Assembly: GCA_022844125.1 (NCBI GenBank)
Contig: JALHMI010000006.1
Span: 186,001 to 250,000, forward strand
Origin: Pirellulales bacterium
Lineage (GTDB): Bacteria; Planctomycetota; Planctomycetia; Pirellulales; PALSA-1355
Length of the DNA stretch: 64,000 nucleotides
Direction: 5' to 3'
Shown here: positions 1 to 8,288 of the stretch, in pieces
Position numbering within the stretch: the stretch's first letter is position 1
How the letters are laid out: each line of letters opens with the position of its first letter
Translations under genes and position numbers: made by a program
Notes under the pieces: model-generated
Database searches by the model: none
Told to the model about the DNA's origin: nothing
What the model saw: the letters and a program-made list of their open reading frames with translations, nothing else

Positions 1-315
1 AACATTGGCACGGCCAAGGAGCCGCTCGAAACTCCTTCGTTGCGCGGCGTCGCCGGCAAGAAGTCCTTCTTTCGAGACGGCAGCGCAAGCACGCTGGAAG
101 AAGCCATTGCACGACACGTTGCCGCCGCTCAAGTGGCGCAGCAAGACAAGCGTTCGGGAGTTGAGGTGGAGGTCGGCAAGATCGCACTCAGCGAGCGCGA
201 AATTGGCGAGGTGGCGGCCTTCCTGCGGTCGATCCAAGAAGTGCCCCGTGAGCAATTTCGACAGTATTTGATTGACGTGGTCATCCAACCCGTGGAACTC
301 AATTTCTCCGATTAA
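1..315 (+). CDS. C-terminal part of a di-heme cytochrome c peroxidase (MauG/CcpA family), 5' end outside the window
   Basis: The frame is open from base 1 to the TAA at 313-315, giving 104 residues. The segment TPSLRGVAGKKSFFRDGS followed by TLEEAIARH matches the end of the di-heme peroxidase/MauG family, where TPSLRN-hydrophobic-FHDGS-TLEE is conserved near the second haem domain; here the usual Tyr/Phe-His is Phe-Arg. LSEREIGEVAAFLRSI is the typical last helix. No CxxCH is visible because that part lies upstream. Such proteins act in the periplasm, reducing peroxide or oxidising a partner with electrons from cytochrome c or a cupredoxin. The two following genes (a haem-motif propeller protein and a cupredoxin) fit a shared periplasmic redox operon. 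Confidence 0.8.
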   Translation, partial: NIGTAKEPLETPSLRGVAGKKSFFRDGSASTLEEAIARHVAAAQVAQQDKRSGVEVEVGKIALSEREIGEVAAFLRSIQEVPREQFRQYLIDVVIQPVELNFSD

Positions 316-379
316 AAGTGGGCCCCTGAACGCAAGCTCGTTGTCGGCCCGCGGTAGTCACTGAATAAGGGAATTCGCA

Positions 380-2092
380 ATGCCATTGCTCAGGTGGAAG
401 CTATCTGCACTGCTATCGTTGACGATCCTGGCCGGGTCGGTCGCAGCCGCCGATTTGGGTCGCATCAGCGGGACGGTGGTCGACAGTTCAGGCAAACCTC
501 TCCGCGGTGCGATAATTTCGGGCATCCAAGAGGACCAGCAAAAGAGCATCTCGGTGCTCTCCGATCCCCAGGGGCGGTTTCTGCTGGACGAGGTTCCCGC
601 GGATCTATACACGCTGCGTGCCCGCCTGGTCGGCTACGAGGACAATCTGACCGACGAACTCGAGATTGTCGCCGGCGATAACAAGCCGGTTGAGTTCACC
701 ATGCAAGCGGCCAAGGATCTCACAGCACAGCGCACGGGAACGAGCCTGTTCAGCGAGATGAAGTGGGAAAACGAGGAGCATCGCATGAGCTTCAAGATGT
801 CCTGCACGTATTGCCACCAGATCGGTACGCAAGGCTTTCGGACGCCGGAAGAGCCGGTCGACTGGGAAGTCATGATCACCCGCATGGACGGTTTTGGCGC
901 GCTGCATAAGGATTTGAAAAAGACAGTCGTCAAGCAGCTCGTCGACACGTATGCCGAAGACGCACCGAAGAAATGGTCCACCTGGACGCCGCCGGAAGCC
1001 CCCAAGGGCAAGGCTCTGGCGATGCGGGTGGTCGAGTGGGACATGGGCAAGACTCGGCCCTCCATGATCCATGATCTGGAACTCGGGCATGACGGCCGGG
1101 TGTGGGCGGTCGATATGGCCAACGACGCACTCGTGAGCCTTGACCCAAAAACCGGTGAGCGCGAACTCTATGCTGTGCCCGGCGGCAAGGAGCCCTATTC
1201 CGATGAACCGATGCGGATGGGACCTCACTCGCTGGAGTGCGATGCGGCCGGCGCCATCTGGATTACCTGTGCGACTGGCGGAAAGATGGCCAAGTTCGAT
1301 CCGTCGACTGAGGAGTGGACCGTTGTGTCCAGTGCGCCGGATCCGGCCAAGCGGGGCATCTATCCGCACACCTTGCGAGTCGACGCCAAGGGTGTCGTCT
1401 GGTACACGGACGCCGGCCGGGGCGTGTTCAGCCTGGACCCTAACAACAACAACGTCCGCAAGTTCTACAACTTGCCCTCGGCCAACCAGGCCATCGGACA
1501 GGGCGTGGGAGAATCGCGCGGCGTGACGCCTTATGGCATCTCGATTGCGCCCAACGGACACGTTTGGTACACCAAGCTGAACGGTAATCGGGTGGGCCGC
1601 ATTAATCCCGACGTGCCCGATGGAGATGTCAAGGAATGGGCCCCGCCGTTCCACGGTCCGCGCCGGTTGGAAGTCGCCGCCGACGGGACGGTTTGGGTAC
1701 CCGGCTGTGGTTCAGGCGTCTTCGCCAAGCTCGATCCCGAAACCGACAAATGGACGGTGTACGACCTGCCCGATAAGGAAAACCAATTCCCTTATGCCCT
1801 CAGCGTCCACCCGCAAACGGGCGACATCTGGATTTGTGGCACGACCAGCGACTCGATGTTCCGCTTCATTCCCAAGACCGAGGAGCTCATCGAGTATCCG
1901 ATGCCGTCGCGGGTGACCTACACGCGCGAGATCGAGTTCGACAAGGACGGCAGCGTCTGGGTGTGCAACTCGAACTGGCCGAACCGACACACCGAACGTC
2001 GGCTGGGCTCGATTATCCGGATTTCGCTGGACGGCACCGTGAACGAAGCGACGAGCAAGTCGCGGGCTGTCGCATCGACCGCTGGCAATTAG
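380..2092 (+). CDS. Secreted protein: carboxypeptidase-regulatory-like domain, one CxxCH haem motif, streptogramin-lyase-like beta-propeller
   Basis: 570 residues, ATG start preceded by AAGGGAA. Residues 1-24 form a signal peptide ending near SVAAAD. Residues 27-110 (RISGTVVDSSGKPLRGA, DEVPADLYTLRARLVGY) are a carboxypeptidase regulatory-like beta-sandwich. A single c-type haem motif, CTYCH, lies at about 142-146. From about residue 215 repeated blades with W-x-T/V-D and DPKTGE/FDPSTEEW turns form a propeller of the virginiamycin B lyase (Vgb) type. The domain does not by itself show antibiotic lysis: such propellers are common in planctomycete secreted proteins and the role is unknown. The gene sits 64 bases after the peroxidase and 15 before the cupredoxin, so an electron-transfer or oxidised-substrate role is inferred. 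Confidence 0.75.
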   Translation: MPLLRWKLSALLSLTILAGSVAAADLGRISGTVVDSSGKPLRGAIISGIQEDQQKSISVLSDPQGRFLLDEVPADLYTLRARLVGYEDNLTDELEIVAGDNKPVEFTMQAAKDLTAQRTGTSLFSEMKWENEEHRMSFKMSCTYCHQIGTQGFRTPEEPVDWEVMITRMDGFGALHKDLKKTVVKQLVDTYAEDAPKKWSTWTPPEAPKGKALAMRVVEWDMGKTRPSMIHDLELGHDGRVWAVDMANDALVSLDPKTGERELYAVPGGKEPYSDEPMRMGPHSLECDAAGAIWITCATGGKMAKFDPSTEEWTVVSSAPDPAKRGIYPHTLRVDAKGVVWYTDAGRGVFSLDPNNNNVRKFYNLPSANQAIGQGVGESRGVTPYGISIAPNGHVWYTKLNGNRVGRINPDVPDGDVKEWAPPFHGPRRLEVAADGTVWVPGCGSGVFAKLDPETDKWTVYDLPDKENQFPYALSVHPQTGDIWICGTTSDSMFRFIPKTEELIEYPMPSRVTYTREIEFDKDGSVWVCNSNWPNRHTERRLGSIIRISLDGTVNEATSKSRAVASTAGN

Positions 2093-2107
2093 GAACCCGC
2101 ATTGCAC

Positions 2108-2893
2108 ATGATGTATCTCAAGCACAAACAATACGCAGCGGTAGCATGCGTGGTCGGACTTTGCGCGGTCGGACTCTCCGGGTGTGGATTCGTGCCTGCG
2201 ACTCCGGCCGCGGCGGCTGACAACGGAGCTCCTGCGACGGCGACGAAGGCCTCGGCCGGCGGCCCCGCGCTGGCCGGCCGAGTGCTTCTCAAGCGCCCCG
2301 CGCCCAAGCGGCGGATCATCAACATGGGCAAGGACGCCCAGTGCGTCGAGATGCACAAGGGCGAGTCCGTACTGGACGAAGAAGTGATTGTGGGCGCCGG
2401 CGGCGGACTAAAGAATGTATTCGTGTACATTCGCCGGGGCGTGCCCGAGCGTGATTATCCGCTGCCTGCGGAGCCGGCTCAACTTGATCAAAAGGGTTGT
2501 ATGTACCATCCGCGCGTACAGGGTATCCGCGTCGGCCAAAAATTTCTGGTGGCCAACAGCGACCCGGTCACACACAACGTCCGCTCGTTTCCCGTCAAGA
2601 ATAAGCCATTCAACTTCGGCCAGCCGGCTAACATGGATCCTCGCGAGCGGGTCTTTGACGAGCCGGAGCGAGAAATCGAGGTGCAGTGCGACTTCCATCC
2701 CTGGATGCACGCCTACATTTTCGTGATGGAGCACCCCTTCTACTGCGTGACCTCGGACGACGGCACCTACTCGATCTCGGACTTGCCACCCGGTGAGTAC
2801 ACGGTGGGCATTTGGCACGAGAAGTTTGGTCGCAAGCAGCAGACCGTAACCCTCGATGCGAGCGGCCAGGGGACGCTCGACTTCGCCTATTAG
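2108..2893 (+). CDS. Cupredoxin-like (plastocyanin/azurin-type) lipoprotein
   Basis: 261 residues from the first ATG at 2108; an in-frame TTG at 2102 and ATG at 2111 are alternatives, and AGGAA at 2091-2095 is the likely ribosome site. A lipobox (VGLSGC) follows a hydrophobic stretch, so the mature protein is probably lipid-anchored. The C-terminal half holds a type-1-copper-like pattern: VTHNVRSF supplies the first His, and QCDFHPWMHAY supplies Cys, His and a possible Met or His. It ends in a carboxypeptidase-regulatory-like strand set (GTYSISDLPPGEYTVGIWH). Proteins of this layout are often labelled methylamine-utilisation-like in planctomycetes. Position after the peroxidase suggests it is an electron donor or acceptor (inference). 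Confidence 0.75.
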   Translation: MMYLKHKQYAAVACVVGLCAVGLSGCGFVPATPAAAADNGAPATATKASAGGPALAGRVLLKRPAPKRRIINMGKDAQCVEMHKGESVLDEEVIVGAGGGLKNVFVYIRRGVPERDYPLPAEPAQLDQKGCMYHPRVQGIRVGQKFLVANSDPVTHNVRSFPVKNKPFNFGQPANMDPRERVFDEPEREIEVQCDFHPWMHAYIFVMEHPFYCVTSDDGTYSISDLPPGEYTVGIWHEKFGRKQQTVTLDASGQGTLDFAY

Positions 2894-3045
2894 TCTAGGC
2901 GGCGGTTGGCGGCGAGCTTAGCAAGGGAGGACGCTTGAACTCCCGTGAAACAGGGGGAGTAAGGTCTGCACGCCGGCGCCATTTGCAGTAGACCCTACGA
3001 AAGAAGCTCATCTCGCCAATCCTCGCAGAGCTCAAGCCAACTACT

Positions 3046-4443
3046 TCAGCTGGCAGCCATATTGCGCCCCACGTACGGAAGATCAACGATCACGGATGTT
3101 CCTTCGCCAGGGGTGCTTTCAATCGTGCACTTGCCGCCTGCTATTCTCGCCCGTTCCACCATTCCTCGTAGTCCGTGCACGGCGCCATTGACCCTATTGG
3201 TTGGTGTAAATCCAACTCCCCAGTCTCGAACTTCGAGGTGCACTCTGTCATCTGTTCGACCAAGTGCGATGCGAACGCGCTTGCTTTGGCTGTGCTTGCC
3301 AATGTTCGTCAAGGCTTCTTGCGTGATGCGATACACGGCCTCTTCAATCCTCGGATCCATCCGATCCAGCATGTTGTCCTTGACGAACTCGACCTTTACA
3401 TGTGCCCGCTCCTCCTCTTCAATCAGATTCTCGATGGCAGCCACAACTCCAAAGCCGTCGAGGACTGGCGTCCGAATTCCATCCATCAGCCGACGCCCCT
3501 CTGCCACGGCCTTTCGCAAGACACCGAGGATACTCTCGATGGCTTCTTGTTTCGGAACCGGCCGGTCGTCGGCGTGCATTGCTTCTAACTGCATGAGGGC
3601 CCCAGTCAGATATTGAATGAGCCCGTCGTGAATCTCGTACGCGATCAATTGTCGTTCTTGATCCTGCGCCTCGATGATGTGGCGAAGCAGTTCTTGCTCG
3701 GCTTCCAAGGCATCCAAAGCGCGTTTTCTTTCTGAGATGTCTGTGGAAATGCCGCCGATCGCGGTGACTTGTCCCCTCTCGTCGAAGATCGGGAACTTCA
3801 CGGCCACGTAGGTGTGAGGTCCATCACTTTGTGGCACGATCTCTTCAAATTCTAATGGCCGGCGGGTATCTCGAACTTTCTGGTCATTCGCATGGATTTG
3901 TGCCACGACTTCCGGGGGAAATAGATCAACGTCCGTCTTTCCAACCACGGGCCCGTGGGTGGAAAGTTCCTCGAAGCGGTTGTTGACCATCAAGAAGCGA
4001 CCCTGCAAGTCTTTGACATAGATCACAGCCAATGCATTGTCCATGATCGCTTGAAACCGAAGTGCATTGGTACGGTTTACCTCCTCCAGGACCTTATGCT
4101 CGGCTCTCTGTTCAATCAGCGATGCACGGCTGAACTGTTCGGATCGACTCAAGTAGGCAACGGCAGCGCCAAGAGCAAGATACAGGCCGAAGCTAACTTG
4201 CGATTCCAGACTGGTCCATTCAGAGGCCTCTCCCGAGGAACGCACCACCACGGCAATCAGCCCCCCGAGGACGAGTGCGAACACAGACGGCCCGAATCCG
4301 CCGTACCGACCACTTAGCCAAACGCCAATCAGAAAAAAGCCGTAGCTGCTGCGATTTCCGATCACTGGAGTCAACATGACCCGGACTATCGTGATGACGG
4401 CAAGCACGAGCAGTGCAGTGCCATATCGTTTTGCAATTGCCAT
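3046..4443 (-). CDS. Membrane PAS sensor histidine kinase, NarL/UhpB-type (HisKA_3)
   Basis: 465 residues from the ATG at 4443; an in-frame TTG at 4449 would add two residues. Residues 8-105 contain several membrane segments matching the DUF4118/KdpD-like module (SSYGFFLIGVWLSGRYGGFG). A PAS domain spans about 125-240 (IMDNALAVIYVKDLQGRF). The dimerisation/phosphoacceptor helix contains YEIHDGLIQYLTGAL with the phospho-His at about 272, and the ATPase domain contains ALTNIGKHS (N box), DWGVGF and GLRGMVERA. This class usually phosphorylates a LuxR-type response regulator. None is next to it: the gene stands alone between convergent and divergent neighbours, so its partner is unknown. Confidence 0.85.
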   Translation of the reverse strand: MAIAKRYGTALLVLAVITIVRVMLTPVIGNRSSYGFFLIGVWLSGRYGGFGPSVFALVLGGLIAVVVRSSGEASEWTSLESQVSFGLYLALGAAVAYLSRSEQFSRASLIEQRAEHKVLEEVNRTNALRFQAIMDNALAVIYVKDLQGRFLMVNNRFEELSTHGPVVGKTDVDLFPPEVVAQIHANDQKVRDTRRPLEFEEIVPQSDGPHTYVAVKFPIFDERGQVTAIGGISTDISERKRALDALEAEQELLRHIIEAQDQERQLIAYEIHDGLIQYLTGALMQLEAMHADDRPVPKQEAIESILGVLRKAVAEGRRLMDGIRTPVLDGFGVVAAIENLIEEEERAHVKVEFVKDNMLDRMDPRIEEAVYRITQEALTNIGKHSQSKRVRIALGRTDDRVHLEVRDWGVGFTPTNRVNGAVHGLRGMVERARIAGGKCTIESTPGEGTSVIVDLPYVGRNMAAS

Positions 4444-4580
4444 GGTCAAATGTCCGCTGAAACGAGGTCGTCAAAGAAAAGGGGACAGGCAGCCTCGGCC
4501 GTTTTTTCTAAGTGGCCGCTGCGAGCCATTGTAAAATGCCTGCTAGGAGATTCCCAGAAAGCGGATGCCAGGAAGGATCG

Positions 4581-5078
4581 ATGACTATGATTTCCGCATC
4601 GAAAGCTGGGCAACTAACCCGCAGGCAGCGAGAACTGGCTGAGCGTCCGTTCTGCGTCAAGTGCGGAGTGAAGGTCGTTCGAGACAATTCCGAGTTAATC
4701 AACGGTCAGCTATGGTGCCTGAAGTGCCACGGAGTAAAGCCCAAGAAGTCCAAGTTCAGCCCGAGCCCGAACAGGGGCAAATCAAAAAGGCGATGGAAGC
4801 TCTCACTCACGATAAAGCGCCGGCGCCTCTTCAAAGCTGATCCGCGTTGCAGCTATTGTGGCTGCGAATTGAACTGGGGCACGGCGACCCTCGATCATGT
4901 TGTCCCGAGGTCGAAAGGCGGCACGAACTCGATGGACAATCTGGTTCTTGCCTGTCAGCCGTGCAACTTCCGAAAAGCGGACCAGCTCCTTGCAGCAGCT
5001 GTCGATCAACCACCTCACACCGATGAAAGCCAATCGGGTTTCGATACTGATGAAAGGCATTCCCCTGTCACCGGGTGA
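4581..5078 (+). CDS. HNH endonuclease-family protein with zinc-ribbon cysteines
   Basis: 165 residues from ATG 4581, chosen because GGAAGG lies 5 bases upstream; a GTG at 4512 is an alternative. Two CxxC pairs (FCVKCG, LWCLKC) near residues 25-55 could form a zinc ribbon. A basic linker (KSKRRWKLSLTIKRRR) follows, then the HNH core: CSYCG, DHVVPRSKGG, and N-x-x-LACQPCNFRKAD. All HNH residues (D-H, N, and Cys ligands) are present. Family members nick or cut DNA in phages, restriction systems and repair, and nothing nearby indicates which applies. It is a single gene, convergent with tspO eight bases downstream. Confidence 0.8.
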   Translation: MTMISASKAGQLTRRQRELAERPFCVKCGVKVVRDNSELINGQLWCLKCHGVKPKKSKFSPSPNRGKSKRRWKLSLTIKRRRLFKADPRCSYCGCELNWGTATLDHVVPRSKGGTNSMDNLVLACQPCNFRKADQLLAAAVDQPPHTDESQSGFDTDERHSPVTG

Positions 5079-5086
5079 GCACGTCT

Positions 5087-5488
5087 TCATCCGCCCCAAT
5101 TCATCCAGGTGATCGAAATCTGCAGGGTCGTCGCCAAAGAGACCCACACGAAATAAGGCACCTGAGCCACCGCCAGCCAGCGATAGTGCGGCCAGATTGC
5201 GACGGCCAACCAGATGATCGTGCTCCACACGATCAGGATATCGATCGTTGCCAGCGGCAGGTTTCGCATCCCGAACTGAATCGGAGTGAAGATCAGGTTC
5301 GCCACGAGGTTGATGGCGAAAGGCAGGGCCACGAGCCAACTGACCTTGCCCCGAATCGCCTGCACGAAGACAAAGCCGAACGTGATGACGATGATTGGGT
5401 AGATGATCTGCCAGATCAGCCCGATGGTCGAAGGGGCTGGCGTCCATCCAGGCTTTTCCAGGCCGTTGTACCAGGTCATCCAATCCAT
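5087..5488 (-). CDS. tspO: TspO/MBR family tryptophan-rich sensory protein
   Basis: 133 residues from the ATG at 5488, preceded by GAGGA. The N-terminal GLEKPGWTPAP, the five hydrophobic helices and the Trp-rich motif AIWPHYRWLAVAQVPYFVWVSLATTL are diagnostic of TspO. It is an inner or outer membrane protein that binds tetrapyrroles and, in Rhodobacter and cyanobacteria, links light, oxygen and stress to gene expression (known for the family). It follows the CIA30-domain gene by 19 bases on the same strand, so the two are probably co-transcribed, most likely with csrA upstream. Its place near a LitR/CarH-like regulator supports a photo-oxidative role (inference). Confidence 0.92.
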   Translation of the reverse strand: MDWMTWYNGLEKPGWTPAPSTIGLIWQIIYPIIVITFGFVFVQAIRGKVSWLVALPFAINLVANLIFTPIQFGMRNLPLATIDILIVWSTIIWLAVAIWPHYRWLAVAQVPYFVWVSLATTLQISITWMNWGG

Positions 5489-5507
5489 GTGTGATTCCTC
5501 GGGGCGC

Positions 5508-6083
5508 TTACTTTGCGGCCACAACCTTGCTCGCCTTGATCCATGCGACTTCGAGTTTAAACGGACCTGCCTTTTTGTCGGATAGTAGAAAACCCACCGA
5601 CGTGATTTCGCCTGGGTTCAGTGGCGCTGCGTTTGGAACGATTCTGCCGAACGATGTCGCCACGAACTTATCCAACGGAATACGGACTTCAGTCCATTCG
5701 CCGGCCGTCGTCTTGAATGAGGCCCGATAAGAGAAGGCGGTCAAAGGTCGGGGCACGTAAAGGTTGAACGAGTAGTCCCGACCATCGCCCTTTATTCGGG
5801 CGACTATCGCAGCGTCAGCTTCCAGCCCTAGTTTCCTTGGCCTCGACCGGATCGAGGCAAAGCCGCCATTGTTCGCCAAGGAGAGCCTGCCGAAGAACTC
5901 CAGGGTCTTGTCCTTGGTGATCCTGAAGTTACCCGCGGAAACGCCCCCCATGACTCCATCGTTCACTGTCTGCCAATTTCTGGAAGCAGCAGGGGTGGCG
6001 AAGTCAAAAAGCAGCCGATCCTCTGCCAAGCAGGTTGAAGCAATGAAGACGAGGAAGGAAACGGTCAGGAAACCGGAGTTCAT
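5508..6083 (-). CDS. Secreted CIA30-family (NADH:ubiquinone oxidoreductase intermediate-associated protein 30-like) protein
   Basis: 191 residues from ATG 6083; the frame extends farther upstream but a signal peptide (GFLTVSFLVFIASTCLAED) begins right at this Met. The domain is recognised by WQTVNDGVMGGVSAG, NNGGFASIRSRP, VARIKGDGRDYSFNLYVP and WTEVRIPLDKF, spanning most of the mature chain. In eukaryotes CIA30 assists complex I assembly; the bacterial secreted versions have a galactose-binding-like fold and no settled function. They often accompany TspO and cryptochrome/photolyase or LitR genes. It lies 77 bases after csrA and 19 before tspO. Confidence 0.85.
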   Translation of the reverse strand: MNSGFLTVSFLVFIASTCLAEDRLLFDFATPAASRNWQTVNDGVMGGVSAGNFRITKDKTLEFFGRLSLANNGGFASIRSRPRKLGLEADAAIVARIKGDGRDYSFNLYVPRPLTAFSYRASFKTTAGEWTEVRIPLDKFVATSFGRIVPNAAPLNPGEITSVGFLLSDKKAGPFKLEVAWIKASKVVAAK

Positions 6084-6160
6084 GGGAGTTCCGAGGCAAG
6101 AGCCGAGTTCGGCCCAGACGTTCGTCCAGGCTGCACTCAGCTTTGTACCAGATCTTCCCC

Positions 6161-6349
6161 TCAGTTTCGCTTGCTTGCTAGATGCGCGCTGGTGCAACCG
6201 TCTTTTGCGAGTTCACCACGTCTGACGTTCACGTCTCGTGGAGCTTCTATTCCAATCTTGATCCGATCACCCTGGATTGACCTGACAATGACTTCGATGT
6301 CACCGGCAATCCTGATTCGTTCGCCAATTTTCCGCGAAAGTACTAGCAC
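6161..6349 (-). CDS. csrA: Carbon storage regulator CsrA
   Basis: 62 residues. The start is GTG at 6349, fixed by a perfect AGGAGG five bases upstream. MLVLSRKIGERIRI, IEVIVRSIQGDRIKIGIEAP and DVNVRRGEL are the conserved CsrA strands, with the RNA-contacting Arg/Lys residues in the first strand and the VxRGE segment. CsrA dimers bind GGA-containing hairpins in mRNA leaders and alter translation or stability. Its position between two tiny membrane-protein genes and the CIA30-tspO pair is unusual compared with the common flagellar (fliW) context and suggests that this copy serves a local or stress regulon (inference). Confidence 0.95.
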   Translation of the reverse strand: MLVLSRKIGERIRIAGDIEVIVRSIQGDRIKIGIEAPRDVNVRRGELAKDGCTSAHLASKRN

Positions 6350-6424
6350 TTGATCCTCCTAAGCGATTCACTTCGGGTCAGGGTCGGTTAAACCAAGACG
6401 CTGTAACTGGCGATGACGAATCGG

Positions 6425-6529
6425 TCAGCGCTTGACATCGGTCTCAACTGCATACACCAGGATTACGGTTGCCACGACGCATAAGAGCGTCGCGAAACAG
6501 CCCACGAGAAAGATTATCCACTCATTCAT
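6425..6529 (-). CDS. Small single-pass membrane protein, 34 residues
   Basis: ATG at 6529 to TGA at 6425. The product starts MNEWIIFLVGCFATLLC and ends YAVETDVKR: one hydrophobic helix of about 24 residues with a short charged C-terminus. AGGGGA lies about 6 bases upstream. Its start overlaps the end of the 60-residue membrane gene by eight bases, which suggests translational coupling. I do not recognise a family, and the gene is short enough to be missed by standard calling. Confidence 0.5.
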   Translation of the reverse strand: MNEWIIFLVGCFATLLCVVATVILVYAVETDVKR

Positions 6530-6704
6530 GTCTAGGTCCCCTGCCGCCGGTGAGCAACGCGCCGAATGAGAGGATCGAGGGTACCCAGAGTCCGACGAAG
6601 ACCCCCTGGTCCTTGTCGACGGCGAACCAAAGATAAATCGAGAACAGGAACGAAAGTCCGGCAGCGATCAGAATCAGAAGCTTGGCTGTATTGACACTTC
6701 GCAT
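6522..6704 (-). CDS. Small two-helix membrane protein, 60 residues, unknown function
   Basis: ATG 6704 to TGA 6522. Two hydrophobic segments (LLILIAAGLSFLFSIYLWF and FVGLWVPSILSFGALL) are separated by a polar loop VDKDQG. This layout matches many unnamed small bacterial inner-membrane proteins. It overlaps the 34-residue gene downstream by eight bases, and csrA follows after a further 75. The upstream ribosome site is weak (AAGAG). No function can be assigned from sequence. Confidence 0.6.
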   Translation of the reverse strand: MRSVNTAKLLILIAAGLSFLFSIYLWFAVDKDQGVFVGLWVPSILSFGALLTGGRGPRHE

Positions 6705-6809
6705 GTTTCAACTCTTGGTTCAAAGGGGGAATCTGCCCCGGAAGCAGGACTATGCAGTGCCCGTACCAGCGACTCTCAAACATGAGACCTGATCGGTGGG
6801 GCACAACGG

Positions 6810-8237
6810 TCAGATCCAACTCCACGAATTCCGGTTCTTGGCATGAAAATCATTGATCGCGTATTGGCCGAGAAAATCGAGAAGCAGGTCGAAGCCGCGA
6901 CCGCCGACCAATTTGTCTTTGCCTAGGCCGCCGAAGAGCACGTCGTCGCCATCGTTACCCTCCAACAGATCGTTCCCCAGCCCGCCAAAGATGATGTCGC
7001 GTGCTTTACCGCCGCGCAGGACGTCATTGCCTGCCTCTCCATGCAACCAGGTATTGATCGTGCGCAGACCGGTTGCATCGACCAGGTCGTTGCCTGAACC
7101 GGCCCAGACGGCAATCGCCTCGACCGCCTTGAACACCAAGCCACTGCTCGGCAAGCTGGAGGCGAAGTTGTTAACTTCGAACAACTTGATCACGTCGTCG
7201 CCACCGCTTCCACGAATCGTTGCGGTGTCATAGCCCGCGCCACCGTCGAAGGCAATCGTGGGTAGAGTTGCACCCGGATCCGGAAAGCGAACGTTAAGAC
7301 GGTCGTTGCCTTTACCGCCTTCAATCGTCACCAACGGATTCGTCAGCGTCAGGAACTGCGTGGTCTCCGAGCCTCGCGTCACCTGCAGAATGCCAGCGTT
7401 GCTCTCCTTGAACTGCACCTCGAAAGCGTCATTGCCGTTCGTGCCGGTGATGACCGGCTTGACTTCTGGCAGAAGTCCCGTCGTGCCGTCTGCAAACACC
7501 GCCAAAAGCCCGAAGTTGGGTTGGCCAGCGGCCGGTGCCGCAAAGCCGGAGGCCGCAACCACAATTGCGCCGCCTGCGGCGCCAGACAGATCGGCGGCAA
7601 ACGAGCGAACGCGCGTGAGGCCATCACTGAGCGTTACGTCGAGCGTGTAGGACGCAGGTGCGACGGAGAGATAGTCGGTGGCAAAACTGCGAAACGCGAT
7701 GTCGTCAACCAGTGTGCCGACGCCGCGAGCCACGACGTCGACAGCGGGGGCATCCGGGGCCCCATGGAATACCAGAAACTCAGCATTTCCCGGGACATGT
7801 GCTGACTGCCGACCCAGGGCAGAAACAGCCAGACCGAATGCAGTGGGCCCAACGGATGCGAGCGGATCACCCGCGGCAATCGCGACGTAGGAAGTATCGT
7901 CCGCCAGATTCGCAATCGTGGTGAATACCGGAGCCTGGTTGTTGAGGGCATTTGCAGCCGTGATGTCGACCTTCAGATCAACGCCCGAAGGAACCGTCAC
8001 GAATGGCGTGGCGGACCGGAACGCGAAGTCGTCCAGCAACAAAGCATCGTTAACGTACACGTCAACGAGTGCCGCGGCAGCATAAGGCGAGTTGTGAATG
8101 ATCTGCAAACTGGCATCCATTACCTCGCGCCGCTCTAGGCATTCAATCGCTCGCGGTCCAGTGCGGTGCTTGCTCGCCGGTTGTCGCCGAGAGCACGGAG
8201 TTGTCCAGCCGAATGGGTTCAAAGCTCGAGGTTTCAT
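6810..8237 (-). CDS. Surface protein with LEPR-XLL-like N-terminus, DUF4397 domains and RTX calcium-binding repeats
   Basis: 475 residues from ATG 8237. An in-frame ATG at 8294 is rejected because it falls inside a hairpin (8289-8322). Residues 29-42 (RAIECLERREVMDA) match the planctomycete LE-x-R-xx-L/M export/anchoring motif. Residues 44-250 hold two DUF4397-like units (HNSPYAAAALVDVYVND; FHGAPDAPAVDVVARG). From about residue 275, nonapeptide GGxGxDxLx RTX repeats follow (GGKGNDRL, GEAGNDVL, GGLGNDLLEG, GGLGKDKLVGG), which bind Ca2+ in a beta-roll. It is probably secreted or cell-surface. It lies 100 bases after the fasciclin gene and may be read with it through the intervening hairpin. Confidence 0.8.
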   Translation of the reverse strand: MKPRALNPFGWTTPCSRRQPASKHRTGPRAIECLERREVMDASLQIIHNSPYAAAALVDVYVNDALLLDDFAFRSATPFVTVPSGVDLKVDITAANALNNQAPVFTTIANLADDTSYVAIAAGDPLASVGPTAFGLAVSALGRQSAHVPGNAEFLVFHGAPDAPAVDVVARGVGTLVDDIAFRSFATDYLSVAPASYTLDVTLSDGLTRVRSFAADLSGAAGGAIVVAASGFAAPAAGQPNFGLLAVFADGTTGLLPEVKPVITGTNGNDAFEVQFKESNAGILQVTRGSETTQFLTLTNPLVTIEGGKGNDRLNVRFPDPGATLPTIAFDGGAGYDTATIRGSGGDDVIKLFEVNNFASSLPSSGLVFKAVEAIAVWAGSGNDLVDATGLRTINTWLHGEAGNDVLRGGKARDIIFGGLGNDLLEGNDGDDVLFGGLGKDKLVGGRGFDLLLDFLGQYAINDFHAKNRNSWSWI

Positions 8238-8288
8238 CGCTGCAAATTTCCCAAGTTGTTCTTGACGTGTTAAAAAATTGCATCCCAG

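Noticed and set aside
605-1654. 349-residue minus-strand frame antisense to the Vgb-like gene
   Set aside because: It is the mirror of a well-supported gene in high-G+C DNA; there is no domain, signal or ribosome site.
380-2092. Calling this gene a virginiamycin B lyase resistance gene
   Set aside because: Only the propeller fold is shared; the extra domains, the haem motif and the redox neighbours argue against an antibiotic-resistance role.
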